Shown here: positions 1-9,612 of the stretch, piece after piece
Position numbering within the stretch: position 1 is the stretch's first letter
Layout of the letters: each line of letters begins with the position of its first letter
From: Novosphingobium sp. PhB57
GTDB taxonomy: Bacteria; Pseudomonadota; Alphaproteobacteria; Sphingomonadales; Sphingomonadaceae
Direction: 5' to 3'
NCBI RefSeq assembly: GCF_004342985.1
Contig: NZ_SMBO01000001.1
Coordinates: 124,001 to 188,000, forward strand
DNA: 64,000 bases
The notes under the pieces: generated by a model
What the model saw: only the letters and a program-made list of their open reading frames with translations
Told to the model about the DNA's origin: nothing
Database searches by the model: none
Made by a program: the position numbers and the translations under genes

Positions 1-446
1 GTGAAGTCGAGGTCGAGGGCGGTGTCGTCACCGTGATCGACGATTACGGCCACCACCCGGTCGAGATCCGCGCCGTGCTGGCAGCGGCCCGCGAAGGCGT
101 GCGCAACCGCGTCATCGCCGTGGTCCAGCCGCACCGCTTCACGCGCCTGCGCGATCACATGGAAGACTTCGAAGGCGCGTTCAACGATGCCGACGTGGTC
201 TACGCCGCCCCGGTCTATGCCGCGGGCGAGCAGCCCATCGAAGGCGTCGATTCCGAGCATATGGTTTCGGGTATGAAGGCGCGCGGACATCGCTCGGCGC
301 AAGTCGTCGCCGGGCCGGATGCGCTGGCCGATGTCTTGGCCACGTCGATTCAGGCGGGCGACATGGTCGTCTGCCTCGGCGCGGGCGACATCACCAAGTG
401 GGCCGCAGGTCTTGCCGAGGCGATCGTCAAGCGGAGGGTCGCTTGA
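1..446 (+). CDS. murC: UDP-N-acetylmuramate--L-alanine ligase, C-terminal part
   Basis: This is the 3' end of MurC, the cytoplasmic ligase that adds L-alanine to UDP-MurNAc in peptidoglycan precursor synthesis. The frame is open from base 3, so the gene begins outside the window and about 147 residues are visible. The visible part is the C-terminal Mur ligase domain, with the typical [12 protein letters not shown] stretch followed by [13 protein letters not shown] and a GAGDI motif near the end. The stop overlaps the TTG start of murB, as expected for translational coupling in the division and cell wall cluster. An internal GTG at 33 is not the real start, because the homology continues upstream of it. 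Identity is secure from the conserved motifs and the position in front of murB and ddl. Confidence 0.95.
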   Translation, partial: EVEVEGGVVTVIDDYGHHPVEIRAVLAAAREGVRNRVIAVVQPHRFTRLRDHMEDFEGAFNDADVVYAAPVYAAGEQPIEGVDSEHMVSGMKARGHRSAQVVAGPDALADVLATSIQAGDMVVCLGAGDITKWAAGLAEAIVKRRVA

Positions 447-1366
447 GCGAAGCGGCAAGCCTTCCCCAGGTAGCCGGCAAGCTCAAGGCCGATGCGCCGC
501 TGGCGCCGCTCGTCTGGTTCAAGTCGGGCGGCGCGGCGGAGTGGCTGTTCGAACCGAAGGATCTTGCCGATCTGCAGGGCTTCCTGCGCGATCTCGATCC
601 GTCGGTCCCGGTCATGGCGCTCGGCCTCGGCTCCAACATGATCGTGCGCGACGGCGGCGTTCCCGGCGTGGTGATCCGCCTCGGCAAGGCTTTCGCGAAA
701 GTCACCCGCGTGGATGAGGTCACGCTGGAATGCGGCGGCGGCGCCAGCGGCATCCTCGTCTCCTCCATCGCGCGCGACAACGGCATTGCCGGTGTCGAAT
801 TCCTGCGCTCGATCCCCGGCACGGTCGGCGGCTTCGTGCGCATGAACGGCGGTGCCTATGGCGTCGAGGTCAAGGACGTGCTGGTCGATTGCGACGTGGT
901 CCTGCGCGACGGTTCGCTGGTCACGCTCGCCAACGCCGACCTCGGCTATACCTATCGTCACTCCGAACTGCCGGAAGGCGCCGTGGTTGTCGCAGCGCGC
1001 TTCAAGGGCCGCGCGGGTGAGCCCGACACGATCCAGGCCGAAATGGACCGCATTTCCGCCAGCCGCGAAGCCAGCCAGCCGCTGCGCAGCAAGACCGGCG
1101 GCTCTACCTTCAAGAACCCCGAGGGCCACAAGGCCTGGCAACTCGTGGATGAAGCCGGATGCCGCGGCCTCACGCTGGGCGGCGCGCAAGTGAGCGAGAA
1201 GCACACCAACTTCCTGCTCAACGTGGCCGAGGCCACCAGCAGCGATATCGAGGCCCTGGGCGAGGAAGTCCGCCGCCGGGTCAAGGAAAACTCGGGCGTG
1301 ACGCTCGAATGGGAAATCCAGCGGGTTGGACTATCCGCTGAAGCAAGAAGTGAGTTGACGCAGTGA
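443..1366 (+). CDS. murB: UDP-N-acetylenolpyruvoylglucosamine reductase
   Basis: MurB is the FAD enzyme that uses NADPH to reduce UDP-GlcNAc-enolpyruvate to UDP-MurNAc. The protein has about 307 residues. It has the FAD-binding [12 protein letters not shown] segment, the [17 protein letters not shown] motif, the catalytic serine region [12 protein letters not shown] and the C-terminal [10 protein letters not shown] with the active-site glutamate. I chose TTG at 443 because it overlaps the murC stop (TTGA) and is preceded at the right distance by GGAGGG (432-437). An upstream GTG at 398 would read into murC. The stop overlaps the GTG start of ddl, so murC, murB and ddl are one coupled unit. 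Confidence 0.95.
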   Translation: MSEAASLPQVAGKLKADAPLAPLVWFKSGGAAEWLFEPKDLADLQGFLRDLDPSVPVMALGLGSNMIVRDGGVPGVVIRLGKAFAKVTRVDEVTLECGGGASGILVSSIARDNGIAGVEFLRSIPGTVGGFVRMNGGAYGVEVKDVLVDCDVVLRDGSLVTLANADLGYTYRHSELPEGAVVVAARFKGRAGEPDTIQAEMDRISASREASQPLRSKTGGSTFKNPEGHKAWQLVDEAGCRGLTLGGAQVSEKHTNFLLNVAEATSSDIEALGEEVRRRVKENSGVTLEWEIQRVGLSAEARSELTQ

Positions 1367-2319
1367 CCCTCCCAAAACTCCACGTCGCAGTCCTGATGGG
1401 CGGTTGGTCGAACGAACGGCCGGTCTCGCTGATGAGCGGCGAGGGCGTGGCCAAGGCGCTTGAGTCCAAGGGCCACAAGGTCACGCGCATCGACATGGAC
1501 CGCGATGTCGCGCTGCGCCTGTCGGAGGCGAAGCCGGACGTCGTGTTCAACGCGCTCCACGGCGCGCCGGGCGAGGACGGCACGGTGCAGGGCATGATGG
1601 ACCTGATGGGCCTTACTTATACCCATTCGGGCCTCGCCACGTCGGTCATCGCCATCGACAAGGAGCTGACCAAGCAGGCGCTCGTGCCTCACGGCATTCC
1701 CATGCCCGGCGGCCGCATCGTCGAGAGCGCGGAAATCCATGAGCGCGATCCGCTGCCGCGTCCCTATGTGCTCAAGCCCGTCAACGAGGGTTCCTCGGTG
1801 GGCGTCGCCATCGTCACCGATGAGGGTAATTACGGTAATCCGATCGCGCCGGACGCCAAGGGCCCGTGGCAGGAATTCGACCGCCTGCTCGCCGAACCCT
1901 TCATTCGCGGCCGGGAACTGACCACCGCCGTGATCGGAGACCGCGCTCTGCTGGTCACCGAACTCAAGCCCAAGTCCGGCTTCTACGACTTCGACGCCAA
2001 GTATACCGACGGCATGACAGAGCACGTCTGCCCGGCGGAAATCCCGGACGAGATCACCGCGGCCTGCAAGGACCTTGCCTTGCGCTCCCATCAGTTGCTG
2101 GGCTGCAAGGGCGCCAGCCGTGCCGACTTCCGCTGGGACGACACGCAGGGGATCGAGGGTCTGTTCCTGCTTGAGGTCAATACCCAGCCCGGCATGACGC
2201 CGCTCAGCCTGGTTCCCGAGCAGGCGCGCGCCTGCGGCATGGAATATCCCGATCTCGTGGAAGCAATGATTGCCGAAGCGCTTGCCGACGCCGGAAAGGT
2301 CGCCAAGGGGGCCAAATGA
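1363..2319 (+). CDS. ddl: D-alanine--D-alanine ligase
   Basis: This ATP-grasp ligase makes the D-Ala-D-Ala dipeptide that MurF adds to peptidoglycan precursors. The 318-residue protein starts with the VLMGGWSNERPVS loop and contains NALHGAPGEDG, the glycine/serine loop NEGSSVGV and the C-terminal metal/ATP segment LLEVNTQPGMTPLS, all diagnostic of Ddl. The GTG start at 1363 overlaps the murB TGA, and the stop overlaps the ATG of ftsQ (ATGA). Ddl between murB and ftsQ is the usual alphaproteobacterial arrangement. Confidence 0.95.
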   Translation: MTLPKLHVAVLMGGWSNERPVSLMSGEGVAKALESKGHKVTRIDMDRDVALRLSEAKPDVVFNALHGAPGEDGTVQGMMDLMGLTYTHSGLATSVIAIDKELTKQALVPHGIPMPGGRIVESAEIHERDPLPRPYVLKPVNEGSSVGVAIVTDEGNYGNPIAPDAKGPWQEFDRLLAEPFIRGRELTTAVIGDRALLVTELKPKSGFYDFDAKYTDGMTEHVCPAEIPDEITAACKDLALRSHQLLGCKGASRADFRWDDTQGIEGLFLLEVNTQPGMTPLSLVPEQARACGMEYPDLVEAMIAEALADAGKVAKGAK

Positions 2320-3281
2320 GCCAGACGATCCGGCGCAAGCCGAAGACAGCGCGAAAGGCCGCCGCGGCCCAGAACACCAAGGCCAAGGTCCGCCAGGCCA
2401 AGGCGACCAGCGGCACGGCCGTCGATACAGTGATGAGCTGGCTGCCCTTCACCGAGGAGCAGCTTCACAAGATTTTCCTCGTCGCCATCCTCGGCGGCGC
2501 GGGCCTGCTCATCTGGGTCGTGGCCAATGCGGCCGGCGTGCCGATGTTGGCGGGCAAGCAGTTCGCCCAGGTCGCCGCCGACGCCGGTTTCGAGGTGAAG
2601 CGCGTCGAAGTACGCGGGGTGAAGAACCTCAACGAGCTGAAAGTCTACGAAAAGGCCCTGGCCGAGCGCGACCGGGCAATGACCCAGGTCGATCTCGACG
2701 GGCTGCGCAGCGAACTGCTGGGCCTGTCGTGGGTCAAGGACGCGCGCGTCTCGCGCCAGCTGCCGGACACGCTGGTGATCGACATCGTCGAGCGAGAGCC
2801 CCATGCGGTGCTCCGCAAGGCGGACCGTTTCGTGCTCATCGACGAGACCGGGCAGGAACTGGAAGCGATCAACCGGAAGGACGCCAAGGGCAAGCTGATC
2901 GTGTCCGGCCCAGGCGCGGGCCAGCAGGTGACCCAGCTCGGCCATTTGCTCGAAGCGGCGCCTGCGCTTCAGCCGAAAGTGCAGGAAGCGGAATGGATCG
3001 GCAACCGCCGCTGGAACCTGACGTTTCAGACCGGGCAGGTGCTGGCGCTGCCGGAAGGCGACACCGAATCCGCCGGGGCGCTCGTCACTTTTGCCCGGCT
3101 TGACGGCACCAACCGGCTGATCGGCGGCAAAGTCACGGCTATCGACATGCGCGCGAAGGACCGCATCTACTTGCGGGTCCCGGACGCCGAAGGACAGGAA
3201 CTGGCGATGAAGGCGGGCGCAGTCCCCCATACGAGCGTCGAAGCGAGCAGCCAGAGTGCCGCCGCAGCGGAGGAACAGTGA
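2316..3281 (+). CDS. ftsQ: Cell division protein FtsQ
   Basis: FtsQ is a single-pass inner-membrane divisome protein that connects early cytoplasmic and late periplasmic division proteins. The 321-residue protein has a basic cytoplasmic N-terminus, one hydrophobic segment near residues 50-72 (start IFLVAILGGAGLLIW), then a POTRA domain beginning around KRVEVRGVKNLNELKV and a C-terminal FtsQ domain with RQLPDTLVIDIVEREPHAV. The ATG overlaps the ddl stop by four bases and the stop overlaps the ftsA start by one base. Position between ddl and ftsA supports the call. Confidence 0.93.
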   Translation: MSQTIRRKPKTARKAAAAQNTKAKVRQAKATSGTAVDTVMSWLPFTEEQLHKIFLVAILGGAGLLIWVVANAAGVPMLAGKQFAQVAADAGFEVKRVEVRGVKNLNELKVYEKALAERDRAMTQVDLDGLRSELLGLSWVKDARVSRQLPDTLVIDIVEREPHAVLRKADRFVLIDETGQELEAINRKDAKGKLIVSGPGAGQQVTQLGHLLEAAPALQPKVQEAEWIGNRRWNLTFQTGQVLALPEGDTESAGALVTFARLDGTNRLIGGKVTAIDMRAKDRIYLRVPDAEGQELAMKAGAVPHTSVEASSQSAAAAEEQ

Positions 3282-4561
3282 TGGCACCCCCACGCATCAC
3301 CCGCGTGTTCGGCGCGGTCAATATCGGGTCCTTCCGCATTTCCGCCATTGTCGCGGGCATGTCCGAGATGGGGGACATGATCGTGCTCGGCTCGGGCCAC
3401 CGCGCCAGCCAGGGTATCAAGCGCGGCTTCGTCACTGACATGGCCGCCGCCACTTATGCCGTCCGCGATGCCATCGACCGGGCGGAGAAGATGGCCGACA
3501 CCAGCGTCACCAAAGTCTGGATCGGCTGCTCGGGGGCGGGGCTCGCCAGCCGCATCGACCAGTTCGATGCCGAGATCGGCGGCCGCCGCATCGAGCAGGA
3601 GGATATCGATCAGCTCCTGATCTCGGCGCGCGAAGTGATCCAGCCCGACGGGCGCATGGTGCTCCATGCCCAGCCGGCGCAATATCGCCTCGACGGTGCG
3701 CACGGCGTGGGCAATCCCAAGGGTCTTCATGCCGAGCGGCTTGGCGTCGACATCCACATCGTCCTGGCCGACGGCGCCCCGATCCGCAACCTGACTGAAG
3801 CGGTGCAATGCGCACATCTCGAAGTGGAGGCCGTGGTCGGCTCGCCCATCGCGGCGGGGCAGGCCTGCCTCTCGCCCGAAGAGCGTGACCTGGGCGTGGC
3901 ACTGGTGGAATTCGGCGCGGAAGTCACCAATGTCGCGGTCTATTCGCATGGGCTGCTGATCGACATGATCTCGATCCCGATGGGCTCGGCCGACATTACC
4001 GACGCCGTCGCCTCGGCCTTCGGCATTCGCCGGTTCCAGGCCGAGCGGCTCAAGTGCGTGAACGGCTCCGCCATCGCCAGCCCGCACGATCACCGCGAGA
4101 TGATTCCCGTCAATGCGCCGGGCGAGGAAGGCACCGGCCCGATCGCCCGCCATGCCGATGACAAGAACCGCATCCCGCGCGCCGAACTGATCGGGGTGAT
4201 CACCGGCCAGCTCGGCATCCTGATGGAAGAAATAAACAAGGCGCTGAAGTTGATGCGCTTCAACGCGCAGCGCGGCAAGCAGGTGGTCTTCACCGGGGGC
4301 GGCGCGGAACTGGTGGGATTGGCCGACTATGCGCAGGCGGCGCTGGGCAAGCCGGTGCGCATCGGCCGCGTGCCGCATCTTTCGGGACTGGCCGAAGCCC
4401 ACGTAAAACCGGGCTTCTCCACGCTTGCGGGACTGGTTCTCTATGCCGCCGCGGACCCGATCGACATTCGGACTTTCGGCAAGAACCGCCAAGGTACAGT
4501 GAGTTACGGCGGTCTTGGCGTGGTCAATCGCGTCTATAGAGCATTGAAAGAGTACTTTTGA
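3281..4561 (+). CDS. ftsA: Cell division protein FtsA
   Basis: FtsA is the actin-like ATPase that tethers FtsZ filaments to the inner membrane. The 426-residue protein starts with RVFGAVNIGSFRISAIVAG, a phosphate-1 loop of the actin fold, has the phosphate-2-type segment ALVEFGAEVTNVAVY and an adenosine motif VVFTGGGAELVGL. The C-terminus (LKEYF) is consistent with a membrane-targeting tail. Two adjacent starts exist, GTG at 3278 and ATG at 3281. I prefer the ATG, which overlaps the ftsQ stop by one base and has GGAGG upstream at a good distance. Confidence 0.94.
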   Translation: MAPPRITRVFGAVNIGSFRISAIVAGMSEMGDMIVLGSGHRASQGIKRGFVTDMAAATYAVRDAIDRAEKMADTSVTKVWIGCSGAGLASRIDQFDAEIGGRRIEQEDIDQLLISAREVIQPDGRMVLHAQPAQYRLDGAHGVGNPKGLHAERLGVDIHIVLADGAPIRNLTEAVQCAHLEVEAVVGSPIAAGQACLSPEERDLGVALVEFGAEVTNVAVYSHGLLIDMISIPMGSADITDAVASAFGIRRFQAERLKCVNGSAIASPHDHREMIPVNAPGEEGTGPIARHADDKNRIPRAELIGVITGQLGILMEEINKALKLMRFNAQRGKQVVFTGGGAELVGLADYAQAALGKPVRIGRVPHLSGLAEAHVKPGFSTLAGLVLYAAADPIDIRTFGKNRQGTVSYGGLGVVNRVYRALKEYF

Positions 4562-4822
4562 GCAACTGTTTGGAAGATGCCCGGCAGGGCATTTAGTGGG
4601 GCGAGGGCCAGTGCCGCTGAATTCCTGTCCGCGAATTTCCAAACCGACTCAAAGCCCTTTGGTCAGTCGTGCATTCCCTGCGACGGGAACGGCACGATTG
4701 GCTGGAATTCGCGGTTTCGGCTGTGGACAACAAGGCTGCACGCTTTGCCTTGACGGAGGCTGCCGTGCAATCAGGCTAGTCAAGGTAAATTTCTTCGCGC
4801 ACGTGCCTGCCAGGAGATCGAA
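4562..4822 (+). other. ftsA-ftsZ intergenic region
   Basis: These 261 bases separate ftsA from ftsZ, unlike the overlapping genes upstream. A gap of this size suggests a separate ftsZ promoter. I see no convincing terminator and no clear CtrA-type TTAA-N7-TTAA site. A purine-rich GGAG lies about seven bases before the ftsZ start. Confidence 0.4.
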
Positions 4823-6373
4823 ATGAGCATCAACATCGGACCGCCGGCGATCGAAGAGCTTCGTCCGCGTATTGTCGTCATCGGCGTTGGCGGAGCAGGC
4901 GGCAACGCCATCGCCAACATGATCCAGGCCCAGATCGAGGGCGTGGACTTCGTCGTCGCCAATACCGACGCGCAGGCGCTCAACAACGCGATTGCCGAAA
5001 CCCGCATCCAGCTCGGCCCGGAAATCACGCAGGGCCTCGGCGCCGGTGCGCGTCCGGAAGTGGGCCGCGCCGCAGCGGAAGAGACGATCGAAGAGATCGA
5101 ACGCCTGCTTGACGGCGTCCACATGGTCTTCATCGCCGCCGGCATGGGCGGCGGCACCGGCACGGGTGCGGCGCCGATCATCGCGCAGGCCGCGCGCGCC
5201 AAGGGCGTGCTGACGGTGGGCGTGGTTTCCAAGCCCTTCATGTTCGAAGGCACGCGCCGCATGCGTTCGGCGGACTCGGGCATCGAGGAGCTGCAGAAGC
5301 ACGTCGACACCCTGATCGTCATCCCGAACCAGAACCTGTTCCTGGTCGCCAAGGCGGAAACCACGTTCAAGGAAGCGTTCCAGCTTGCCGACGAAGTGCT
5401 TCAGCAGGGCGTGCGCTCGATCACCGATCTTATGATCATGCCGGGCCTCATCAACCTCGACTTCGCGGACGTCCGCTCGGTCATGGGCGAAATGGGCAAG
5501 GCGATGATGGGCACCGGAGAGGGCGAAGGCCCGAACCGCGCACTCGAAGCGGCCGAACGCGCCATAGCGAACCCGCTGCTCGACGGCGTGTCGATGCAGG
5601 GCGCCAAGGGCGTGATCATCTCGATCATCGGCGGCGACGACATGAAGCTGCTGGAAGTCGACGAAGCCGCGAACCACATTCGCGAACTGGTCGACCCTGA
5701 CGCCAACATCATCTGGGGCTCGGCCTTCAACCCCGACCTTCAGGGCAAGATCCGCGTTTCGGTGGTTGCCACCGGCATCGAGCAGACCACGGAAATGGCC
5801 GAGATCGCCTCGCGTCCACTGAACCTCAGCGCCTCGCGCGGCCCGGTTCGTCCGATGGTGTCGCGCCCGGTGCCCAGCGCACCGACGCCGCTCGTCACGC
5901 CCGCTCCGGCCGCCGCAGCGCCGGTCGCTCCGGCTTCCGAGCCCTTCGAACTGTCGACGCCGGCTGCCGAGTCGGCCGACCAGCCGTTCGAACTGGAACT
6001 CGGCGCCAGCGAGGAAGTCGAGCAGGAGGCCCCGGCCGCTTACGCCGGCCTTCGCAGCGCGCGTCCCGAACCGCTCGATCTCGGCGCGATGGCGCAGGCC
6101 CAGCCCCCGCACCAGCCGGCTCCGCAGGCCGCCAGCCAGCGCCAGCAGGATGAACTCCTGCTGGGCGGCGGGCAGCCGCAAGCCGCTGAACCCGCCCGCG
6201 CGCGTCCGGCCGACCCCGCACCGGCTCGCCCGGTCGGCGGCGGCAGCACTTTGTTCGAGCGCATGACCAGCCTTTCGCGTCCCAAGGCGGCCCCGGCCGA
6301 ACCGGCGGGCGATGACGATGATGGCGGCTCGATCAGCATCCCCCGTTTCCTGGGGCGCCAGAACAACCAGTAA
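4823..6373 (+). CDS. ftsZ: Cell division protein FtsZ
   Basis: FtsZ is the tubulin-like GTPase that forms the division ring. The protein has 516 residues, longer than the 380-400 of enterobacterial FtsZ. The GTPase core has [12 protein letters not shown] near the N-terminus and the tubulin signature GGGTGTG at residues 109-115, with the T7 loop region [11 protein letters not shown]. After about residue 335 follows a long Pro/Ala/Glu-rich linker of roughly 165 residues, as is common in alphaproteobacteria. The conserved C-terminal peptide SIPRFLGRQ, which binds FtsA and other partners, ends the protein. It is followed by hairpins that probably end transcription. Confidence 0.97.
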   Translation: MSINIGPPAIEELRPRIVVIGVGGAGGNAIANMIQAQIEGVDFVVANTDAQALNNAIAETRIQLGPEITQGLGAGARPEVGRAAAEETIEEIERLLDGVHMVFIAAGMGGGTGTGAAPIIAQAARAKGVLTVGVVSKPFMFEGTRRMRSADSGIEELQKHVDTLIVIPNQNLFLVAKAETTFKEAFQLADEVLQQGVRSITDLMIMPGLINLDFADVRSVMGEMGKAMMGTGEGEGPNRALEAAERAIANPLLDGVSMQGAKGVIISIIGGDDMKLLEVDEAANHIRELVDPDANIIWGSAFNPDLQGKIRVSVVATGIEQTTEMAEIASRPLNLSASRGPVRPMVSRPVPSAPTPLVTPAPAAAAPVAPASEPFELSTPAAESADQPFELELGASEEVEQEAPAAYAGLRSARPEPLDLGAMAQAQPPHQPAPQAASQRQQDELLLGGGQPQAAEPARARPADPAPARPVGGGSTLFERMTSLSRPKAAPAEPAGDDDDGGSISIPRFLGRQNNQ

Positions 6374-6469
6374 TGAAAATGGGTGGGCAGCGGCCGGTTT
6401 GCGGCCGTCGCCTCCCGTTTTCGCAAGGTTCATGAATCGGACGACATAGACGCGGCCGATCGGTTTCCA

Positions 6470-6507
6470 GCAAAGGCCCGATTCCAGTCGGGCCTTTGCG
6501 CGTTTTG
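6470..6507 (+). terminator. Rho-independent terminator after ftsZ
   Basis: Perfect 12-bp inverted repeat GCAAAGGCCCGA / TCGGGCCTTTGC (6470-6481 and 6488-6499) with a 6-base loop, followed by GCGTTTTG. It ends the ftsZ transcript and isolates the SPOR gene that starts at 6524. A second GC-rich hairpin lies just upstream (about 6390-6420). Confidence 0.75.
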
Positions 6508-6523
6508 AGAGGTTTTTCGGGTC

Positions 6524-8587
6524 TTGCGGGTACGTCAGAGGGTTTCGAGCAAGTGGCTGGCCTCGGCCGCCGTGCATGTAGCGCTGGTCGTTCCCGCTGC
6601 GTCCCTCTCGTTCGCCGTCCTCCCGGCCGCAGCCATCGCCGCGCCGGTGGTGCAAGCGCTGCCGAGCGCCGACCAGTTGAAGCTCAACGCCGCGCTGTCG
6701 CGACTGGCGCGCGATCCGCGGGACACCTCTGCCTTGCTCGACGCGGGCGATGCGGCGCGCAAGCTGGGCGATTTCGACGCCGCCATCGGCTTCTATCGCC
6801 GCGCCGACGAAATTTCGCCTGGCAATGCGCGGGTCAAGGCGGGGCTCGCCGCCTCGCTGGCGCAGAGCGGCGATCCCGTTGCCGCGCTGCCGCTGTTCGC
6901 CGAGGCGGAGAAGGCGGGCGCCAGCCCCACGCAACTGGCGGCAGACCGCGGCCTGGCCTACGACCTCGTAGGCGACAACGCCGCCGCGCAGCGCTATTAC
7001 GCCCTGGCGCTCGGCGGTGCCAATGACGAGGATGTCCGCATGCGACTGGCGATCAGCCAGGCGATTGCTGGCGATGCCCAGGCCTCGGAAACGACGATCA
7101 TGCCCCTGCTGCGCAAGCAGGACAAACCGGGCTGGCGTACGCGCGCCTTCTCGCTGGCGATCGCGGGCGACGCCAAGCAGGCGGTGGAAGTCTCGAACAC
7201 GATCCTGCCCCCGCAACTGGCCCAGAATATCGCGCCTTACTTGCGCTACATGCCGCGTCTCACCCGCGCGCAGCAGGCGGCGGCGGCCAATCTCGGCAAG
7301 TTCCCGCGCGCTTCGGAAATCGGGCATGACGATGCCCGGATCGCGGCCTACACGCCGACGCGGCTTGCCAGCGCGGACGCGAATCTCGTCCCGCGCGGCG
7401 AAGCCCTGGGCAGCGGCAGCACTGCGGCTACCCGCACGTCCCGCACGGCCAAGGCCAGCACGAAACCGGCAAAGGCCGGCCCGCGGACCGGCGGCACATC
7501 GGTGGCCGCGGCGGATCCCTATCGCATCGGCGGCGGGCGGACGACCTCCACGCGCACGGCGCCCGCTGCGGCGGCAGAGCCGGCACGGGTCGCGCCGCCC
7601 GAACCGATGCCGACCATCGAGCGCGCCGATACGCCAACGGGCGAACTGCCGCCCGTGAAGCCGAAGGCGGAGCAACCCGCCCCGGTCAGCGCCAAGCCGC
7701 CCGCCACGGCAACGGCCGCGCCTGCCTCTACCTCGGTGACGCGCGAATGGGCTGCCGCCTCGCTTGCCGCCCGGAGTAGCTCTGCGCCGTCTACGGCCGC
7801 CGCAAGCCCCGGTTTCGACCTTGCCCGGGTTCCGGCGGGTCAGCCTGCCGCGGCGCCCTCGACGTCGCCCGTTGTCTCCAAACCCGCGGCACCCGCGACA
7901 CCCGCGCCTGGGCTCGCCGCCACGCCGAGTGCGGCAGCTGCGCCGCTTGGCAGCGCGCCGGCCAAGGCGCCCGTGGCGGAAGCGCCGCCCGAACCGAACG
8001 CCCAGCAGCTTTCGCTGGAGCAGATCTTCGCGGATCTGGGCAAGCCCACCATGCAGATCATGCCGGCCTCGGGCGCGGTCGACATGCGGCAGATCGAGCC
8101 TGCACGTCCGGCGCCGCCCAAGATCGACCTTCCCAAGCCCGAACCGGAAGCGCCCAAGGTGCCCGAGCCGAAAGCCAAGGCAGACCCCAAGGCCAAGACC
8201 AAGCCCGATGACAAGGCGGAAGACGACAAGGCCTCTGCCAAGACCAAGGCTGCCGCGAAGGCCAAGGCCGATGCCGCCGCCAAGGCCAAGAAGCCTGCGC
8301 CGCCGTCGCATCCCAGCCGGATCTGGGTGCAGATCGGCGTGGGCCGCGACAAGGCTGCGATCGCTTTCGACTGGCGCCGCTACCTCAAGCAGTCGCCCGC
8401 GCTGTTCAAGGGCCACGAACCCTATGTCAGCGACATGGGGCGGACCAACCGCATCCTCGTGGGTCCGTTCGAGACACAGAAGGCGGCCGGCAGCTTCATC
8501 GCCGATGCGAAGAAGCAGGGCTTCAACGACGCGCTTCCCTGGACGAGTCCGGCGGGGCAGGTCGTCGACGCGCTTTCGGCGAAGTGA
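6524..8587 (+). CDS. SPOR-domain, tetratricopeptide-like periplasmic protein
   Basis: This 687-residue protein starts with a signal peptide (WLASAAVHVALVVPAASLSF, cleavage likely after AAAIAA). Next comes a tetratricopeptide-like helical region (about residues 45-230) with repeated DPRDTSALLDAGDAARKLG and DFDAAIGFYRRADEISPGN type units. A long low-complexity Pro/Ala/Lys linker follows, and a C-terminal SPOR domain (about residues 600-685) beginning SRIWVQIGVGRDKAA and containing RTNRILVGPFET. SPOR domains bind denuded septal glycan, so a role in division or cell wall remodelling is likely, which fits its place after ftsZ. The start is uncertain. TTG at 6524 gives a good signal peptide. Confidence 0.8.
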   Translation: MRVRQRVSSKWLASAAVHVALVVPAASLSFAVLPAAAIAAPVVQALPSADQLKLNAALSRLARDPRDTSALLDAGDAARKLGDFDAAIGFYRRADEISPGNARVKAGLAASLAQSGDPVAALPLFAEAEKAGASPTQLAADRGLAYDLVGDNAAAQRYYALALGGANDEDVRMRLAISQAIAGDAQASETTIMPLLRKQDKPGWRTRAFSLAIAGDAKQAVEVSNTILPPQLAQNIAPYLRYMPRLTRAQQAAAANLGKFPRASEIGHDDARIAAYTPTRLASADANLVPRGEALGSGSTAATRTSRTAKASTKPAKAGPRTGGTSVAAADPYRIGGGRTTSTRTAPAAAAEPARVAPPEPMPTIERADTPTGELPPVKPKAEQPAPVSAKPPATATAAPASTSVTREWAAASLAARSSSAPSTAAASPGFDLARVPAGQPAAAPSTSPVVSKPAAPATPAPGLAATPSAAAAPLGSAPAKAPVAEAPPEPNAQQLSLEQIFADLGKPTMQIMPASGAVDMRQIEPARPAPPKIDLPKPEPEAPKVPEPKAKADPKAKTKPDDKAEDDKASAKTKAAAKAKADAAAKAKKPAPPSHPSRIWVQIGVGRDKAAIAFDWRRYLKQSPALFKGHEPYVSDMGRTNRILVGPFETQKAAGSFIADAKKQGFNDALPWTSPAGQVVDALSAK

Positions 8588-8810
8588 CGGGCGGGTCGCG
8601 GAGGCGGCCCGTTTCCCTATGCGTAAAGCGGGCCTGAGGGCCGCGTCCGGCAAATTCGGATGACTTCGAACTGTCCTAATGGCGGGGCGGCGGGCCTTAT
8701 CCACATCCTGTGAACAGGCTTGTGCAGTTTTGCTCAGGCGATCGCATGCCCCGGATTGTGCTTGCCCCCCCAGGCAAAGCATCCATGGCTCGTCGCGTCG
8801 CGGAGGGCAA
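8588..8810 (+). other. Intergenic region with one DnaA-box match
   Basis: The region holds a weak GC hairpin just after the SPOR gene and one perfect DnaA 9-mer TTATCCACA at 8697-8705. A single box is not an origin and there is no cluster around it. A ribosome binding site GGAGGG (8802-8807) precedes the next gene. Confidence 0.4.
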
Positions 8811-9329
8811 ATGTCGGAAATCATGAGGCAGGTACAGGACGACATCAGCCGGGAGGACGAGTCCGCCCCGATCGAGATGCTGGCGTCGCTGTTCGAAGCG
8901 CGCGACTGGGCGTTCGAGCACTCGGGCGAGGATGAGATCTCCGCCGAAGTGAAGGGCGCCTGGGCGACCTATCAGATCCAGGCGATCTGGCGCGCGGAAG
9001 ACCGTGTGCTGCAATTGCTCTGCCTGCCGGACATTCGTATCGCCGACAGCAAGCGGCAGGCCATGTTCGAGGCCCTGGCTCTCATCAACGAGCAGCTCTG
9101 GGTCGGCCATTTCGACACCTGGTCCAGCAGCGGCGTGGTGCTCTATCGCCACGGGCTGATGTTGGGCGAGGAAGGCCTGCTCGGTCCGGGCCAGGCGCAG
9201 ACCGTGGTGGAGGCGGCGATCGAGGAATGCGACCGCTTCTATCCGGTGTTCCAGTTCATCCTCTGGGGCGACAAGACGCCGACCGAGGCGCTTGCCGCAG
9301 CCATGATCGACGCGGCCGGAGAGGCCTGA
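8811..9329 (+). CDS. YbjN domain-containing protein
   Basis: A 172-residue soluble protein of the YbjN family, which folds like type III secretion chaperones. Its biochemical role is not established. It has the family pattern of an N-terminal SLFEARDWAFEHSGEDEI segment, a central VLQLLCLPDIRI strand, NEQLWVGHFDTWSSSGVVLYRH and the C-terminal ECDRFYPVFQFILWGDKTP stretch. ATG at 8811 is chosen because GGAGGG lies just upstream. A longer in-frame extension from 8679 has no family similarity. It precedes proC, separated by 283 bases. Confidence 0.85.
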   Translation: MSEIMRQVQDDISREDESAPIEMLASLFEARDWAFEHSGEDEISAEVKGAWATYQIQAIWRAEDRVLQLLCLPDIRIADSKRQAMFEALALINEQLWVGHFDTWSSSGVVLYRHGLMLGEEGLLGPGQAQTVVEAAIEECDRFYPVFQFILWGDKTPTEALAAAMIDAAGEA

Positions 9330-9466
9330 CCCCGCTGCGCAGGCGCTGACAGCGCTGGCGGAGGGATATGGGGGCGGGACTGCCATGCCGGCGCCGGTCA
9401 GTGCAGGTTCGGCGTGGATGGCCCGTCTCGTCGGGCTTTGGCCCTTGGCAGTGTGCCGTCGCTCCC

Positions 9467-9574
9467 TTAGAGCGGGATCCGATCCTGCTGCGTCGGCCCT
9501 GTCGCCGCAGGTTTTTGGTTTGCCGCGTTTTCCGAGCAATCAGGTGATCCCATCTGCTTGGCAAACGCTCTAGG
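9467..9574. repeat. Dispersed intergenic repeat, copy 1
   Basis: A 108-base element bounded by a 7-bp inverted repeat TAGAGCG / CGCTCTA (9468-9474 and 9566-9572). It contains the block CGTTTTCCGAGCAATCAGG. A related element occurs at 48101-48180 with the same ends and a diverged inner block. It looks like a small non-coding repeat family of the MITE or REP kind and explains most of the 283-base ybjN-proC gap. Confidence 0.6.
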
Positions 9575-9612
9575 CGCCGGGACGTCGCTAGGTCTCGCGC
9601 AAGGGGAATGAC

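Noticed and set aside
8697..8705. A perfect DnaA box
   Set aside because: Single copy without clustered boxes, AT-rich unwinding region or origin genes nearby. It cannot be called an origin.
4649..8845. A 1398-residue open frame on the minus strand
   Set aside because: It is antisense to ftsZ and the SPOR gene. Long antisense frames are normal in high-GC DNA, and there is no protein-family pattern or start site.
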